Made by a program: the position numbers and the translations under genes
Notes under the pieces: generated by a model
Seen by the model: only the letters and a program-made list of their open reading frames with translations
Told to the model about the DNA's origin: nothing
The model's database searches: none
NCBI RefSeq assembly: GCF_030816295.1
Contig: NZ_JAUSXV010000001.1
Coordinates: forward strand, 3,162,001 to 3,226,000
DNA: 64,000 bases
Reading direction: 5' to 3'
Source of the DNA: Microbacterium natoriense
Lineage (GTDB): Bacteria; Actinomycetota; Actinomycetes; Actinomycetales; Microbacteriaceae
Shown here: positions 63,473 through 64,000 of the stretch, one piece after another
Position numbering within the stretch: the stretch's first letter is position 1
Layout: each line of letters starts with the position of its first letter

Positions 63473-64000
63473 ATGGATTCGCCCACGAGCCGATCGCTCG
63501 ATCTGCTAGCCCTCCTCCAGACAGGGCGTGAGTGGTCTGTGCAAGATCTCTCGACCCGGCTGCAAGTCAGCGAGCGCACGGTGCGCCGCGACGCGATGCG
63601 TCTGCGCGACATGGGTTACGACGTCCACTCCCGCCCGGGTCCCGGCGCGGTCTACTCCCTGCGTCCGGGCCTGAAGATCCCGCCGCTGCTGCTCGGCGCG
63701 GATGAGGTCTCGACGATCATCACGAGTCTGCTCATCCTCGAAGCATGGCTGCCCGACGACACCACCGCCGCGACCGCGCGCACCAAGCTCGAACAAGTTC
63801 TGCCGGGGAGTCTGCGCCGACGGGCCGCCGCTGTGGCCCTGTCGACGCAAGTCCTACGCGAGACTCCGACATCCGTCGATTGGGAGCTCGTCGGCACCAT
63901 AGTCGACGCCATCGCGACGGGGAGCCGGCTTTCGTTCCAGTACACGGATCGGCGCGGTCACCCTACGCGACGCACTGTGGAGCCGCATCGACATCTTCTC
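63473..64000 (+). CDS. HTH/WYL-domain transcriptional regulator (partial, runs off the window)
   Basis: At least 176 residues from ATG 63473; the end is outside the window. An N-terminal DeoR/HTH_11-type helix-turn-helix (WSVQDLSTRLQVSERTVRRD, about 19-38) is followed by a linker and the start of a WYL domain (RLSFQYTDRRGHPTRRTVEP, about 151-170). WYL proteins sense nucleotides or small ligands through that domain. It faces the NmrA gene, which it probably regulates. Confidence 0.88.
   Translation, partial: MDSPTSRSLDLLALLQTGREWSVQDLSTRLQVSERTVRRDAMRLRDMGYDVHSRPGPGAVYSLRPGLKIPPLLLGADEVSTIITSLLILEAWLPDDTTAATARTKLEQVLPGSLRRRAAAVALSTQVLRETPTSVDWELVGTIVDAIATGSRLSFQYTDRRGHPTRRTVEPHRHLL

Noticed and set aside
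1..64000. tRNA, rRNA, CRISPR arrays, insertion sequences or prophage
   Set aside because: None was seen on either strand. Gene content is mainly conserved chromosomal core.

Overview
This is about 64 kb of a high-GC actinobacterial chromosome. Gene content, gene order and codon use fit the Microbacteriaceae, most likely Microbacterium. Coding density is high. I see no rRNA, tRNA, CRISPR array, insertion sequence or prophage.

Region 1 (1-19 kb) is a complete division and cell-wall (dcw) cluster on the minus strand. Read in transcription order it runs mraZ, rsmH, an ftsL-like gene, ftsI, murF, mraY, murD, ftsW, murG, murC, ftsQ, ftsZ, yggS, sepF, a yggT-family gene, wag31/divIVA, lspA and an rluD-like gene. 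Many junctions are 4-bp stop/start overlaps. murE is absent from its usual place between ftsI and murF. A TetR gene with a palindromic operator sits at the left edge.

Region 2 (19-31 kb) resembles the Mycobacterium tuberculosis Rv2169c-Rv2187 neighbourhood: a DUF3040 gene, a polyprenyl synthase, an Rv2175c-like DNA-binding protein, a PASTA Ser/Thr kinase at the pknL position, class II DAHP synthase, a PlsC acyltransferase and a FadD-type acyl-CoA ligase. A LysM cell-wall protein and a large phytase-like surface protein with a LAxTG-type anchor are inserted among them.

Region 3 (31-41.6 kb) holds peptide deformylase, a MinD-like ATPase, pyruvate carboxylase, a ParA ATPase, a garA-ftsR-merR group, a CopC-like protein and lipoamide dehydrogenase. 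GarA (FHA) is the expected partner of the PASTA kinase, and FtsR is a likely activator of the ftsZ promoter in region 1.

Region 4 (41.6-46 kb) is a three-gene type III polyketide operon (ketosynthase, methyltransferase, FAD hydroxylase), arranged like phenolic-lipid srsABC loci, followed by CYTH, small conserved and prepilin-peptidase genes. Region 5 (46.1-51.9 kb) is the imuA-imuB-dnaE2 mutagenic repair operon.

Region 6 (52-64 kb) is more accessory. It has an AT-richer non-coding stretch with a 20-bp dyad, a promoter and three tandem hairpins (a candidate small RNA), a DUF72 gene, a flavin reductase, a DHA2 efflux pump with its TetR regulator, and a GlcNAc-type PTS gene broken by one extra base. 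An ArsR-like regulator with a serine hydrolase follows, then an NmrA-type oxidoreductase divergent from a WYL regulator that runs off the end.

A recurring pattern is a TAnnnT -10 hexamer only 6-7 nt before the start codon, seen at eleven genes. It predicts leaderless transcripts and was used to choose several starts.
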